This document shows positions 8,316 through 16,101 of a stretch of DNA of 64,000 nt, piece by piece. Below the pieces are notes generated by a model that did no database searches, was not told where the DNA came from, and was given only the letters and a program-made list of their open reading frames with translations. Made by a program: the position numbers and the translations under genes. Source of the stretch: DAOPZJ01 sp964587625. GTDB taxonomy: Bacteria; Bacillota; Clostridia; Oscillospirales; JAKOTC01. Position 1 is the first letter of the stretch; every line of letters starts with the position of its first letter. The stretch spans positions 62,001-126,000 of the forward strand of contig CAZPLU010000001.1 of NCBI GenBank assembly GCA_964587625.1, given 5' to 3'.

Positions 8316-9338
8316 ATGGCGAAAATTGTCTGTTTCGGCGAGATCATGCTCCGGCTCTCGCCCCCGAATTATCAACGGTTCATCCAGTGCGACAGCTTCG
8401 ACGCCTATTATGCGGGCGGCGAGGCCAACGTCAGCGTCAGCTTGGCCAATTACGGCCTTGACGCGGCGTTTGTGACCAAGGTTCCGACGCACGAGATCGG
8501 ACAGGCGGCCGTCAACGAACTGCGCCGTTTCGGCGTCGACACCTTAGAGATTCTTCGCGGCGGCGAGCGCTTGGGCATCTATTACTGCGAAAAAGGCGCC
8601 TCGCAGCGCCCGTCCAAGGTCATCTACGACCGAAAATACGCCTCCATCGCGGCGGCGGAACCGTCCGAGTTCGACTGGGAGAAGATTTTCGCGGGCTGTG
8701 CTTGGTTCCATTTCACCGGCATCACCCCCGCCCTGTCCGATAACTGCGCGGCGGCCTGCCTCGATGCGGTGAAAACCGCGAAAAAATCAGGCGTCAAGGT
8801 CAGCTGCGACTTGAATTACCGCAAAAATCTCTGGACGACCGAAAAGGCCGGAAAAGTCATGGGCGAGCTGATGAAGTACGTCGACCTGTGCATCGCCAAC
8901 GAGGAGGACGCGGACAAGGTCTTCGGCATCAAGGCCCCGGACACCGACGTCGGCGGCGGTAAACTGAGCCACGAGGGCTACAAGTTCGTCGCGGCGGAGC
9001 TCTCCAAGCGGTTCGGCTGTGAAAAAGTGGCCGTCACGCTGCGCAGCTCCAAATCGGCCAGCGACAACAACTGGGCCGGAATGTTATACGACGGAAAAGA
9101 TTATTTCTTCTCCAAGGACTACGACGTTCACATCGTCGACCGGGTCGGCGGCGGAGACAGCTTCGGCGGCGGTTTGATCTACGGCATTTTGACGGGTATG
9201 AACAGCGCCGACGCACTTGAGTTCGCGGTCGCGGCCTCCTGCCTGAAGCACGCGGTCGAGGGCGACTTCAACCACGTTTCGGTCGCGGAGGTCAAAGCGC
9301 TCGCGGGCGGCGACGGCAGCGGTCGGGTCCAACGGTAA
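8316..9338 (+). CDS. kdgK: 2-keto-3-deoxygluconate kinase (PfkB family)
   Basis: Phosphorylates KDG to KDPG with ATP. The 340-aa protein has the PfkB ribokinase fold, with GGEANVSVSLANYG near the N-terminus and the C-terminal signature DRVGGGDSFGGGL, whose Asp is the catalytic base. It starts 11 bp after the aldolase stop with AGGAGGG upstream, and it is the last gene before the terminator at 9351-9374. With kduI, kduD and eda it completes the pathway. Confidence 0.92.
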   Translation: MAKIVCFGEIMLRLSPPNYQRFIQCDSFDAYYAGGEANVSVSLANYGLDAAFVTKVPTHEIGQAAVNELRRFGVDTLEILRGGERLGIYYCEKGASQRPSKVIYDRKYASIAAAEPSEFDWEKIFAGCAWFHFTGITPALSDNCAAACLDAVKTAKKSGVKVSCDLNYRKNLWTTEKAGKVMGELMKYVDLCIANEEDADKVFGIKAPDTDVGGGKLSHEGYKFVAAELSKRFGCEKVAVTLRSSKSASDNNWAGMLYDGKDYFFSKDYDVHIVDRVGGGDSFGGGLIYGILTGMNSADALEFAVAASCLKHAVEGDFNHVSVAEVKALAGGDGSGRVQR

Positions 9339-9350
9339 AGTTACGATTTT

Positions 9351-9374
9351 AAAAGGCGGGGATTCCCGCCTTTT
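9351..9374 (+). terminator. Terminator of the pectin operon
   Basis: A perfect 10-bp stem AAAAGGCGGG/CCCGCCTTTT with a GATT loop, 12 bp after the kdgK stop. The A and T arms allow it to work from both sides. Confidence 0.85.
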
Positions 9375-9702
9375 GTCATTCCGAGCGTCAGTCGAGGAAT
9401 CTCGGGTTGATAATGGTTTACGGGTGCCGAGATCCTTCGACTTCAAACTGTCATTCCGAGCGTCAGTCGAGGAATCTCGGGNNNNNNNNNNNNNNNNNNN
9501 NNNNNNNNNNNNNNNNNNNNNNNNNNNNNNNNNNNNNNNNNNNNNNNNNNNNNNNNNNNNNNNNNNNNNNNNNNNNNNNNNCGGATGCCGAGATCCTTCG
9601 ACTTCAAACTGTCATTCCGAGCGTCAGTCGAGGAATCTCGGGCTGATAATGGCTTACGGATGTCGAGATCCTTCGACTTCGCGCGCTGCGGCGCGCTGCG
9701 CT
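9375..9702. repeat. Dispersed palindromic repeat cluster interrupted by a scaffold gap
   Basis: A 32-bp arm beginning GTCATTCCGAGCG occurs at 9375-9406, 9450-9481 and 9611-9642. Each is followed by a related, partly complementary arm (CCGAGATCCTTCGACTTC). The unit repeats every 75 bp before the gap. A relative lies at 16021-16071. The cluster looks like non-coding palindromic intergenic repeats (REP/MITE-like). Confidence 0.8.
9482..9581. other. Assembly gap (100 N)
   Basis: Exactly 100 Ns, the usual placeholder for a gap of unknown size. It falls inside the tandem repeat, which explains why assembly failed here. True repeat copy number is unknown. Confidence 0.98.
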
Positions 9703-9710
9703 CAGGATGA

Positions 9711-9796
9711 CAACCTCTGCCCTCTACCCTCTCACCTCTGCCCTCTACCCTCTCACCTCTGCCCTCTGCCCTCTCACCTCTGCCCTCTCGCAGGGG
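9711..9796. repeat. 21-bp pyrimidine tandem repeat
   Basis: Nearly four units of a 21-bp pyrimidine-rich motif (ACCTCTGCCCTCTACCCTCTC and variants). The strand asymmetry is almost complete. Purine-rich relatives lie at 33527-33557 and 33637-33667. Confidence 0.8.
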
Positions 9797-9825
9797 TTGC
9801 GCCGTATGCAAAAACGGCGTATAAT
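9797..9825 (+). promoter_or_regulatory. serC promoter
   Basis: TTGCGC (9797-9802), a 17-bp spacer and a consensus TATAAT (9820-9825), 55 bp before the serC start. The -35 begins right at the end of the pyrimidine repeat. Confidence 0.65.
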
Positions 9826-9880
9826 GATACATACTACGGCGATCCTGCTATCGGGAATCGGGAAATGAGGAAAAACAGAA

Positions 9881-10963
9881 ATGGAACGTGTCTACAACTT
9901 TTCGGCGGGGCCTTCGATGCTCCCGCTCGAGGTGCTTTTAAAGGCGCAGAGCGAGCTGGTCAATTACGGCGCGAGCGGCATGTCGGTGATGGAGATGAGC
10001 CACCGATCCAAGGATTACGAGGCCATTATTGAGACCGCCGAGGCCGATTTGCGCGCGCTGATGGCGATTCCCGACAGCTACACCGTGTTGTTTTTGCAGG
10101 GCGGCGCATCGCTGCAATTCGACATGATCCCGATGAACCTGATGACCGGCAGCAAAAAGGCCGATTTCGTGGTGACCGGGCAATGGGCCAAGCGCGCCAT
10201 CGAGGAGGCCTCGAAATTCGGCGCGGCGAACGTGGTCGCGAGTTCCGCGGACAGGACTTTCAACTATATCCCCGACCTTGACAAAAACAAGTTCGACAAG
10301 GACGCGGATTATTTTCATATCACGCTCAACAACACCATTTACGGCACCCGGTTCACGAGTTTGCCCGAGGCCGAGGACGTGCCGCTGGTCGCGGACATGT
10401 CGTCGTCGATCCTTTCGGAACAGGTCGACATCACCCAATTCGGCCTGCTCTACGCAGGGGCGCAAAAAAACCTCGGCCCCGCCGGCGTCACGGTCGTGAT
10501 CATCAAAAACGCCCTGATCGGGCGCGAGCCGGAAAATACGCCGTCGATGCTCTCTTACGCGATCCACGCCAAAGAAAAATCGATGTTCAACACTCCGCCG
10601 ACCTATGCCATCTATGTGATGGGATTGGTGTTCAAGTGGCTGCTCGAGCGCGGCGGCGTGGCCGAAATGCAAAAAGTCAACGAGAAAAAGGCCGCGATGC
10701 TATATGATTATCTCGACAGTTCGAAACTGTTTAAGGGTACGGTGGTCAAAAAAGACCGCTCGTTAATGAATATTCCGTTTGTGCTGCCGACCGAGGAACT
10801 GAACGAAAAGTTTATCAAGTCGGCCAAACAGGCCGGATTCGTCAACCTCAAGGGCCACCGCACCGTCGGAGGCATGCGCGCCAGCATCTACAACGCGATG
10901 CCGGTCGAGGGCGTGAAAGCGCTGGTCGGTTTTATGGCCGAGTTTGAAAAAGGAGAAATTTAG
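9881..10963 (+). CDS. serC: Phosphoserine aminotransferase
   Basis: Converts 3-phosphohydroxypyruvate and glutamate to phosphoserine and 2-oxoglutarate (class V PLP aminotransferase). The 360-aa protein opens with VYNFSAGPSMLP, typical of SerC. It also has MEMSHRS, the QGGASLQF phosphate-binding loop and the PLP-lysine stretch YAGAQKNLGPAG. A GAGGAAA site precedes the ATG. It lies 2 bp before serA, so the two serine-pathway genes are co-transcribed. serB is not in the window. Confidence 0.95.
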   Translation: MERVYNFSAGPSMLPLEVLLKAQSELVNYGASGMSVMEMSHRSKDYEAIIETAEADLRALMAIPDSYTVLFLQGGASLQFDMIPMNLMTGSKKADFVVTGQWAKRAIEEASKFGAANVVASSADRTFNYIPDLDKNKFDKDADYFHITLNNTIYGTRFTSLPEAEDVPLVADMSSSILSEQVDITQFGLLYAGAQKNLGPAGVTVVIIKNALIGREPENTPSMLSYAIHAKEKSMFNTPPTYAIYVMGLVFKWLLERGGVAEMQKVNEKKAAMLYDYLDSSKLFKGTVVKKDRSLMNIPFVLPTEELNEKFIKSAKQAGFVNLKGHRTVGGMRASIYNAMPVEGVKALVGFMAEFEKGEI

Positions 10964-10965
10964 AG

Positions 10966-12141
10966 ATGTATAAAATCTTGACGCTCAACGCCATCGCCGA
11001 GTGCGGCATTTCAAAATTGTCGCCGCTCGAATTCGAGGTTTCTGCGGATTGTAAAGAGCCGGACGGAATTATTTTGCGCAGCTTCGACATGAATGAGATG
11101 GAACTGCCCAAGTCGCTGCTGGCGGTCGCCAGAGCCGGCGCGGGCGTGAATAATATCCCGATTGACACCTGCTCCGAACGGGGCGTCGTGGTTTTCAACA
11201 CGCCGGGCGCGAACGCCAACGCCGTCAAGGAGCTCGTCGTCGCGGCGCTGCTGCTGTCGTCGCGCAAGATCACCGAGGGCATCGTCTGGGCCAAGACGCT
11301 CGCGGACGCCGAGGATGTTTCCAAGACGGTCGAAAAGGGCAAGGCGCAGTTTGTCGGCCCCGAGCTCAAGAGCAAAAAACTCGGCGTGATCGGGCTCGGC
11401 GCGATCGGCGCACAGGTCGCCAACACCGGTTACGCGCTCGATATGCAGGTCTGCGGCCACGATCCGTTTTTGAGCGTCGACGCGGCCTGGAGTTTGTCGC
11501 GCGCGGTCAAAAAAGCCGCTTCGATCGAGGAACTGGTCTCGACGAGCGATTATATTTCGCTGCATGTGCCCTACACCGAAAAGACCAAGGGCATGTACGG
11601 GAAAGAACTGTTCAAAGCCACCAAAAAAGGCGCGCGCCTGCTGAACTTTTCGCGCGGGGAACTCGTGGACACAGAAGCGCTCGCGGAGGCGCTCGCCTAC
11701 GGCACGATTTCCTGCTACGCCACCGACTTTCCGTCCAAAGAGGTGCTGGCGCTGCCCAACACGCTTTGCATCCCGCACCTCGGCGCCTCGACGCCCGAGT
11801 CCGAGGACAACTGCGCCGAGATGGCCGCCGAGGAGATGATCAATTATCTCAAATACGGAACCATCCGCAACTCGGTCAATTTTCCCGCCTGCGATGTCCC
11901 GTACGGCGGCAGGACGCGCGTCACGGTTTGCCACCGCAATATCCCGAACATGGTCAGCTCGATCACGTCGATCATCTCCGGAGACGGGCACAACATCGAT
12001 TATATGTCGAACCAGAGCCGCGGGAACTGGGCTTATACGCTGATCGACATCGACAACGGCTTAAAGGATCCAAACCGGCTGCTCTCGCGGATTTTGAGCA
12101 TCATCGGCGTGACCGGCGCGAGGATCATCGAACCCCGTTAA
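10966..12141 (+). CDS. serA: D-3-phosphoglycerate dehydrogenase
   Basis: First step of serine synthesis, oxidising 3-phosphoglycerate to phosphohydroxypyruvate with NAD+. The 391-aa protein has the D-2-hydroxyacid dehydrogenase fold. RAGAGVNNIP is the substrate loop, GVIGLGAIGAQVA the Rossmann motif, NFSRGELVD the catalytic Arg region and CIPHLGASTPE the catalytic His. A C-terminal ACT domain (about 320-391, NIPNMVSSITSIISGDGHNI) suggests serine feedback control. It lacks the long intervening domain of larger SerA forms. Confidence 0.93.
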   Translation: MYKILTLNAIAECGISKLSPLEFEVSADCKEPDGIILRSFDMNEMELPKSLLAVARAGAGVNNIPIDTCSERGVVVFNTPGANANAVKELVVAALLLSSRKITEGIVWAKTLADAEDVSKTVEKGKAQFVGPELKSKKLGVIGLGAIGAQVANTGYALDMQVCGHDPFLSVDAAWSLSRAVKKAASIEELVSTSDYISLHVPYTEKTKGMYGKELFKATKKGARLLNFSRGELVDTEALAEALAYGTISCYATDFPSKEVLALPNTLCIPHLGASTPESEDNCAEMAAEEMINYLKYGTIRNSVNFPACDVPYGGRTRVTVCHRNIPNMVSSITSIISGDGHNIDYMSNQSRGNWAYTLIDIDNGLKDPNRLLSRILSIIGVTGARIIEPR

Positions 12142-13004
12142 TGCATTATAAGCAATACAAATCCATCCTTTCGCCGAAAAACGGCATGAACATCTACCGC
12201 GGCTGCCAGCACGGGTGTATTTATTGCGACAGCCGCAGTTTGTGTTATCAATTTACACACGACTTTGAGGACATCGAGGTCAAGACCGGCGCGCCCGAAC
12301 AGTTGGAAGCGGAATTGATGAAAAAGCGCGGCCGCCGGATGATCGGGACCGGCTCGATGTGCGACCCGTATATCCCGCTCGAAAAAGAGTTATTGTACAC
12401 CCGCCGTTGCCTTGAGATGATTGACAAATTGGGATTCGGGCTTACGATATTAACCAAGTCCGACCTGATCCTGCGCGATCTCGACCTGTTGAAAAGCATT
12501 CACAAAAAAGCCAAATGCGTGGCGCAAATCACGCTGACGACCTATGACGAGGCGCTTTGCAAAACTTTAGAGCCGAACGTCTGCACGACGAAGCGGCGGT
12601 TCGAGGTTTTGAAGATTTTGCGCGACAACGGCATCCCGACCGTGGTCTGGCTGTGTCCGATCCTGCCGTTCATCAACGACACCGAGGAAAATTTGCGCGG
12701 GATTTTGTCCTACTGCTTCGAGGCCGGGGTCAAGGGGATTCTGTGTTTTAATATGGGCGTGACCCTGCGAGACGGCGACCGCGACTATTTCTACGCCGCG
12801 CTCGACCGGAATTTCCCGGGGATCAAGCAAAAATACATTGAAAAATTCGGGCTTGCCTATTCCTGCGTCAGCGGCGACAGCCCGGCGCTGATGAAAATCT
12901 TTCACGCCGAGTGCGCAAAGCGCGGCGTGTTGCACGACGTCGGCCGGATTTTCCGGTATATGAACACGCTGGAAGAAAAGGACGAGCAGTTGTCGCTGAT
13001 ATAA
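12141..13004 (+). CDS. SPL-family radical SAM protein (COG1533-like)
   Basis: A 287-aa radical SAM enzyme whose cluster ligands are Cys22, Cys26 and Cys29 in CQHGCIYC (CxxxCxxC). The opening segment MNIYRGCQHGCIYCDSRS is characteristic of proteins related to spore photoproduct lyase. Genuine SplB is longer, so DNA-lesion repair is not assured; many relatives are of unknown function. Its ATG overlaps the last base of the serA stop (TAATG), implying translational coupling with the serine genes, an odd pairing. Confidence 0.85.
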   Translation: MHYKQYKSILSPKNGMNIYRGCQHGCIYCDSRSLCYQFTHDFEDIEVKTGAPEQLEAELMKKRGRRMIGTGSMCDPYIPLEKELLYTRRCLEMIDKLGFGLTILTKSDLILRDLDLLKSIHKKAKCVAQITLTTYDEALCKTLEPNVCTTKRRFEVLKILRDNGIPTVVWLCPILPFINDTEENLRGILSYCFEAGVKGILCFNMGVTLRDGDRDYFYAALDRNFPGIKQKYIEKFGLAYSCVSGDSPALMKIFHAECAKRGVLHDVGRIFRYMNTLEEKDEQLSLI

Positions 13005-13045
13005 AACTTCAATTCCCAATGACTAAAAATTATTTTATAAACCCC

Positions 13046-13076
13046 TTGACTTTGACGCGACGTCGCAGTTTATGCT
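13046..13076 (+). promoter_or_regulatory. MerR-type promoter/operator
   Basis: TTGACT (13046-13051) and TATGCT (13071-13076) are separated by 19 bp instead of 17. A perfect 10-bp palindrome GCGACGTCGC (13057-13066) lies exactly at the spacer centre. This is the layout of promoters that MerR regulators activate by untwisting DNA. The MerR gene itself follows, so it is probably autoregulated. Confidence 0.75.
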
Positions 13077-13120
13077 GATTGCGGCCTGTTTTTACGGGAC
13101 TGAATGAAGAGGAGCAAAGC

Positions 13121-14149
13121 ATGATGAACTTGACCACCATAAGCGAAATTTCAAGAGAGATGAGCATTTCCACGCGGACCCTGCGGTATTATGAGCAAAT
13201 CGGACTGATCGAGAGCGTGAAAAAGGACGATTACGCCTATCGCGCTTACGACGAAGCAGCGGTCACGCGTTTGCGGCAGATCCTTGTGCTGCGCAAGCTG
13301 AGAATACCGCTCAAGCAGATCGCCCTGATCTTAAAAAGCGAAGACGCGGCGGCGATCATAGACGCGTTTCAGCAAAATTTGAACGAGGTGGACGATGAAA
13401 TCACCGCGCTGTCCACCATCAGGGACATCATCAACACATTTATCACGCGCTTGAAAGAGAGCATCCACGAAGATATAAAATTAAATTTATTGGACGATAC
13501 CGCCCTGCTGGAAGCGGCGGATGCATTAACTGTGCAGAAGATACCGCTCAAAGAAGAAAAAACGGCGCAGGACTTGCAGGCGGCAAGCGAAAAATTGAAC
13601 AAACTCACGGACCGGGATGTGCGGATTGTGTATTTGCCGCCGATGACGGTGGCTTCCATACACATCGTTGGTAATATCGCTGAATTGGAAACGGACGAGA
13701 TGATCCAAAAATTCATCAAAGAAACAAATCTTCAAACTGTGTATCCCGCTTCACGACACATCGGATTTAACAATCCAAATGGTTCGCAACCTGATATGAG
13801 CGACCACGGATATGAACGTTGGATGACAATACCGGAAGATATGGAAGTGTCGCCGCCTTATATAAAAAAGTTTTTCCCCGGTGGGCAGTATGCGACGCAC
13901 GGCATCATTTTGGGGGAATGGGACAGATGGAATTTGCTTTGGAAATGGATCGAAAATAGCGATAGATTTGACTTTAATTTAGACCAAACGGCCGGAATGG
14001 AAGGTATGATGGAAGAACATCTGAATTATTGGAATTGGTATACATTCAGTTTGTCAAATGATGGTGATGATAAAACCAAACAACTGGATTTGCTGATACC
14101 GATAAAGGAGAAAGCAGACCGTATTGCGGAAAAGGAGGCCGATCAATGA
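13121..14149 (+). CDS. MerR-family regulator with C-terminal effector-binding domain
   Basis: A 342-aa transcription regulator. Residues about 1-75 are the MerR winged helix (ISREMSISTRTLRYYEQIGLIES), followed by a coiled-coil dimer helix. The large C-terminal half, with YLPPMTVASIHIVGN, resembles the GyrI-like/BmrR ligand-binding fold, which senses small hydrophobic molecules. A GAGGAG site precedes the start. The next gene overlaps its stop by 4 bp. The ligand cannot be told from sequence. Confidence 0.85.
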   Translation: MMNLTTISEISREMSISTRTLRYYEQIGLIESVKKDDYAYRAYDEAAVTRLRQILVLRKLRIPLKQIALILKSEDAAAIIDAFQQNLNEVDDEITALSTIRDIINTFITRLKESIHEDIKLNLLDDTALLEAADALTVQKIPLKEEKTAQDLQAASEKLNKLTDRDVRIVYLPPMTVASIHIVGNIAELETDEMIQKFIKETNLQTVYPASRHIGFNNPNGSQPDMSDHGYERWMTIPEDMEVSPPYIKKFFPGGQYATHGIILGEWDRWNLLWKWIENSDRFDFNLDQTAGMEGMMEEHLNYWNWYTFSLSNDGDDKTKQLDLLIPIKEKADRIAEKEADQ

Positions 14150-14670
14150 ACAACCCCATATCGGCACAACTTTCAGACCCGCGATACGATTACATCTCGC
14201 CTTCGGACAAGGAATTTATCGCAAAGTTCGACGCGGAAATGGAAACGTAGGGGTACTCGACCGGCGGGGTGATCACGCCGGGTTATGCGGGGGCGCCCGC
14301 GTGGGGCAAATATCTGCTCATTTACGCCAAGACGGGCGTTAAAAGCAAGCAGGTTGCGGCTCGCATCTATTGCAAAGATAACGGCATTGTTCTGCGGCTA
14401 TTTCTAAATAGCATCGACAAACACGCCGGGTTTATACAAACCGCGCCGGAATGTGTCCGCACCGTGTTCGACAGCGGGTCTGGCGACTGCCGTCATTGCG
14501 GAAGCAAGCCGAACGGTTTATGCAAATTCAGGAAAACCTATACTCTGAGCGGCGGGCTACGCGAAAAATGCAGCGGCGAGGTGTTTCAATTCATTAAGCC
14601 CGGCATCGGGAACCTCACCGCCTATATGGATCTGTTCCGTGAGTTTTACCCCGTTCGCAGAAAAATTTGA
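14146..14670 (+). pseudogene. Hypothetical protein gene interrupted by an in-frame amber codon
   Basis: A frame of 175 codons including the stop begins with an ATG overlapping the MerR stop (ATGA). It carries a TAG at 14248-14250, codon 35, and then continues open to 14670. The part after the stop, including WGKYLLIYAKTGVKSK and a Cys-rich segment (GDCRHCGSKPNGLCKF), looks like one well-preserved domain of the kind seen beside MerR genes. A single base change would restore Gln, Glu, Lys, Leu, Trp, Ser or Tyr. Explanations are a recent nonsense mutation, a sequencing error or, least likely, amber readthrough. Confidence 0.7.
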
Positions 14671-14806
14671 ACGCGCACGAGTTTTGCTATTTGTATTTGC
14701 CTGTGGAAAAAACAGATTGATTTCATTGTTCCGGTCGAGATGAAAACAAGGGTTTTCCGCCGGTCGGACGGCAAATACCGCCCGTTACATGAACACAAAC
14801 ATGCGT

Positions 14807-15020
14807 GGGTACCTTTCCGTACCCGTCTAAAACGAAACGAGGGCGCTCCCGCCTTCTGTTCCAAACCTGAACGGGTATCTTTCCGTGCCCGTCTAAAACG
14901 AAATGAAGGCGTTCCCGTCTTCTGTTCCAAACCTGAACGGGTACCTTTCCGTGCCCGTCTAAAACGAAACGAGGGCGTTCCCGCCTTCTGTTCCAAACCT
15001 GAACGGGTACCTTTTGATAC
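14807..15020. repeat. 66-bp tandem repeat, about 3.2 copies
   Basis: Units begin with GGGTACC or GGGTATC at 14807, 14873, 14939 and 15005, exactly 66 bp apart, with few differences between copies. Each unit carries a small inverted repeat of the CGGGTA...TACCCG type. There are no spacers, so this is not a CRISPR array. Confidence 0.9.
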
Positions 15021-15028
15021 CCGTCGAA

Positions 15029-15056
15029 AGAAGAAAAGACCATTTGGTCTTTTCTT
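15029..15056. terminator. Hairpin at the edge of the 66-bp repeat
   Basis: Near-perfect arms (AAGAAAAGACC and GGTCTTTTCTT) around an ATTT loop, with T-rich arms. It could terminate transcription in either direction. Confidence 0.55.
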
Positions 15057-15060
15057 CCCA

Positions 15061-15093
15061 AACGAATAGAGGGCAAAATGCCCTCTATTCGTT
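15061..15093. terminator. Perfect 14-bp hairpin
   Basis: Arms 15061-15074 and 15080-15093 pair perfectly around an AAAAT loop. No T-run follows. It immediately adjoins the preceding hairpin. Confidence 0.5.
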
Positions 15094-15238
15094 ATCTCCC
15101 TGTGGTATGGCCGTCGGAACAAACGGCGGATGCTCTGCGCCCTTCGTTCCGTTTATATGACCGCGTTTTTCGCCTTTTTGTTACACGGCTTGTTTATTTT
15201 TTTATCCCCGTGGTGTATCATATGAATGGGGTGAGCAT

Positions 15239-16018
15239 ATGACCGACCTGAAAACCGTTATGGAATGCGAAAACAACCTGATCTGCCACTGCGCGAACCT
15301 TGTCAAGACCTCGTTTGCGCATGTGTTTTATTCCGATACCAATAAAAATTCGCACGATTGCAACCACGCCGTGATCTCGGATTTTACCGACCCGGAATCG
15401 GTGCTTGGCGCCATCGAGGCCTTTTATTACACCAAAGCCGTCACGCCGCGCATCTTTTTCGGCGGCTTTGAAAACGAGCGCGAACGGCTGACGCCCGCGC
15501 TGCAAAAACGCGGCTGGACGATTGAGACCCTCGATCGGAAGCTGATGTTTTGGGGCGGCGGCGAACCCGGAGAGTTTACCTCCCCGACTTTGCAAATCAC
15601 GCGTAAAGAGCAATTTGACGATGAGATTTACAATCTGTTTTACGACCACGACGGCGGCGACTGGTGCGCGCTGGCCACCCGCGACTGCATGGAATACGGC
15701 ACGATCGACGTGTTCGTCGGGCGCGAAAACACCGGCTCCCTCTCCGGGGAGCAGAGCGCGGCCTCGGCCAGCATCGAGCATGACGGCATCACAGGTTTGG
15801 CGCTGGTGCAGGACGTCTTCACGTTGCCGCAATTCCGGGGAAAAGGATATGCCCGGGCGATGATGAGCGCGGCGATGCGCTTTCAGCTCGGGCATTATCA
15901 AAGCAGCGATATTTATTTGTGGGTCGAAAACCCGGTCGCGATGCGCGTCTACGAGGACATCGGATTTATCTATTCCGACGAAAAGCCGGACGTCTGGTTC
16001 GCATTCAAGCGCCCGTGA
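15239..16018 (+). CDS. GNAT-family N-acetyltransferase
   Basis: A 259-aa protein whose C-terminal third is a GNAT domain. It has TLPQFRGKGYARAMM, the acetyl-CoA pyrophosphate loop (R/QxxGxG/A), and the end WVENPVAMRVYEDIGFIYSDE. The N-terminal half has no family I recognise and may bind the acceptor. GGGGTGA precedes the ATG. It stands alone between repeat regions. The acceptor is unknown. Confidence 0.8.
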   Translation: MTDLKTVMECENNLICHCANLVKTSFAHVFYSDTNKNSHDCNHAVISDFTDPESVLGAIEAFYYTKAVTPRIFFGGFENERERLTPALQKRGWTIETLDRKLMFWGGGEPGEFTSPTLQITRKEQFDDEIYNLFYDHDGGDWCALATRDCMEYGTIDVFVGRENTGSLSGEQSAASASIEHDGITGLALVQDVFTLPQFRGKGYARAMMSAAMRFQLGHYQSSDIYLWVENPVAMRVYEDIGFIYSDEKPDVWFAFKRP

Positions 16019-16020
16019 CT

Positions 16021-16071
16021 GTCATCCTGAGCGGAGCCCGATTTCGGGCGCAGTCGAAGGATCTCCAACCC
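16021..16071. repeat. Dispersed palindromic repeat, single copy
   Basis: Begins GTCATCCTGAGCG and ends with a CAGTCGAAGGATCT arm, the same family as at 9375-9702. An internal GCCCG/CGGGC hairpin is present. It sits between the ends of two convergent genes. Confidence 0.7.
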
Positions 16072-16101
16072 ATAAAAGCATAATGAAAAGCGGTAATTTT
16101 T

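Larger units (their letters stand above)
14671..15238. other. Gene-free region with tandem repeat and hairpins
   Basis: This 568-bp stretch holds the 66-bp tandem repeat (14807-15020) and two strong hairpins at 15029-15093. Frames stay open across the repeat on both strands because 66 is a multiple of three. All give Arg/Lys-rich repetitive peptides without ribosome sites, so I do not call them genes. Confidence 0.65.

Noticed and set aside
9482..9581. Gene running across the gap
   Set aside because: The flanks are repeats and the Ns are a fixed-length placeholder, so translated X runs have no meaning.
11766..12140. N-terminal extension of the radical SAM gene
   Set aside because: It runs inside serA in another frame. 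The ATG at 12141 begins the conserved SPL-type sequence.
14807..15020. CRISPR-like array
   Set aside because: Units are contiguous and nearly identical over the whole 66 bp with no unique spacers, and no cas gene is present.
14740..15069. Open frame of 109 codons across the 66-bp repeat, and longer minus-strand frames over the same DNA
   Set aside because: Repeats of 66 bp stay in frame on both strands; the peptides are repetitive and very basic, with no ribosome site or known fold.
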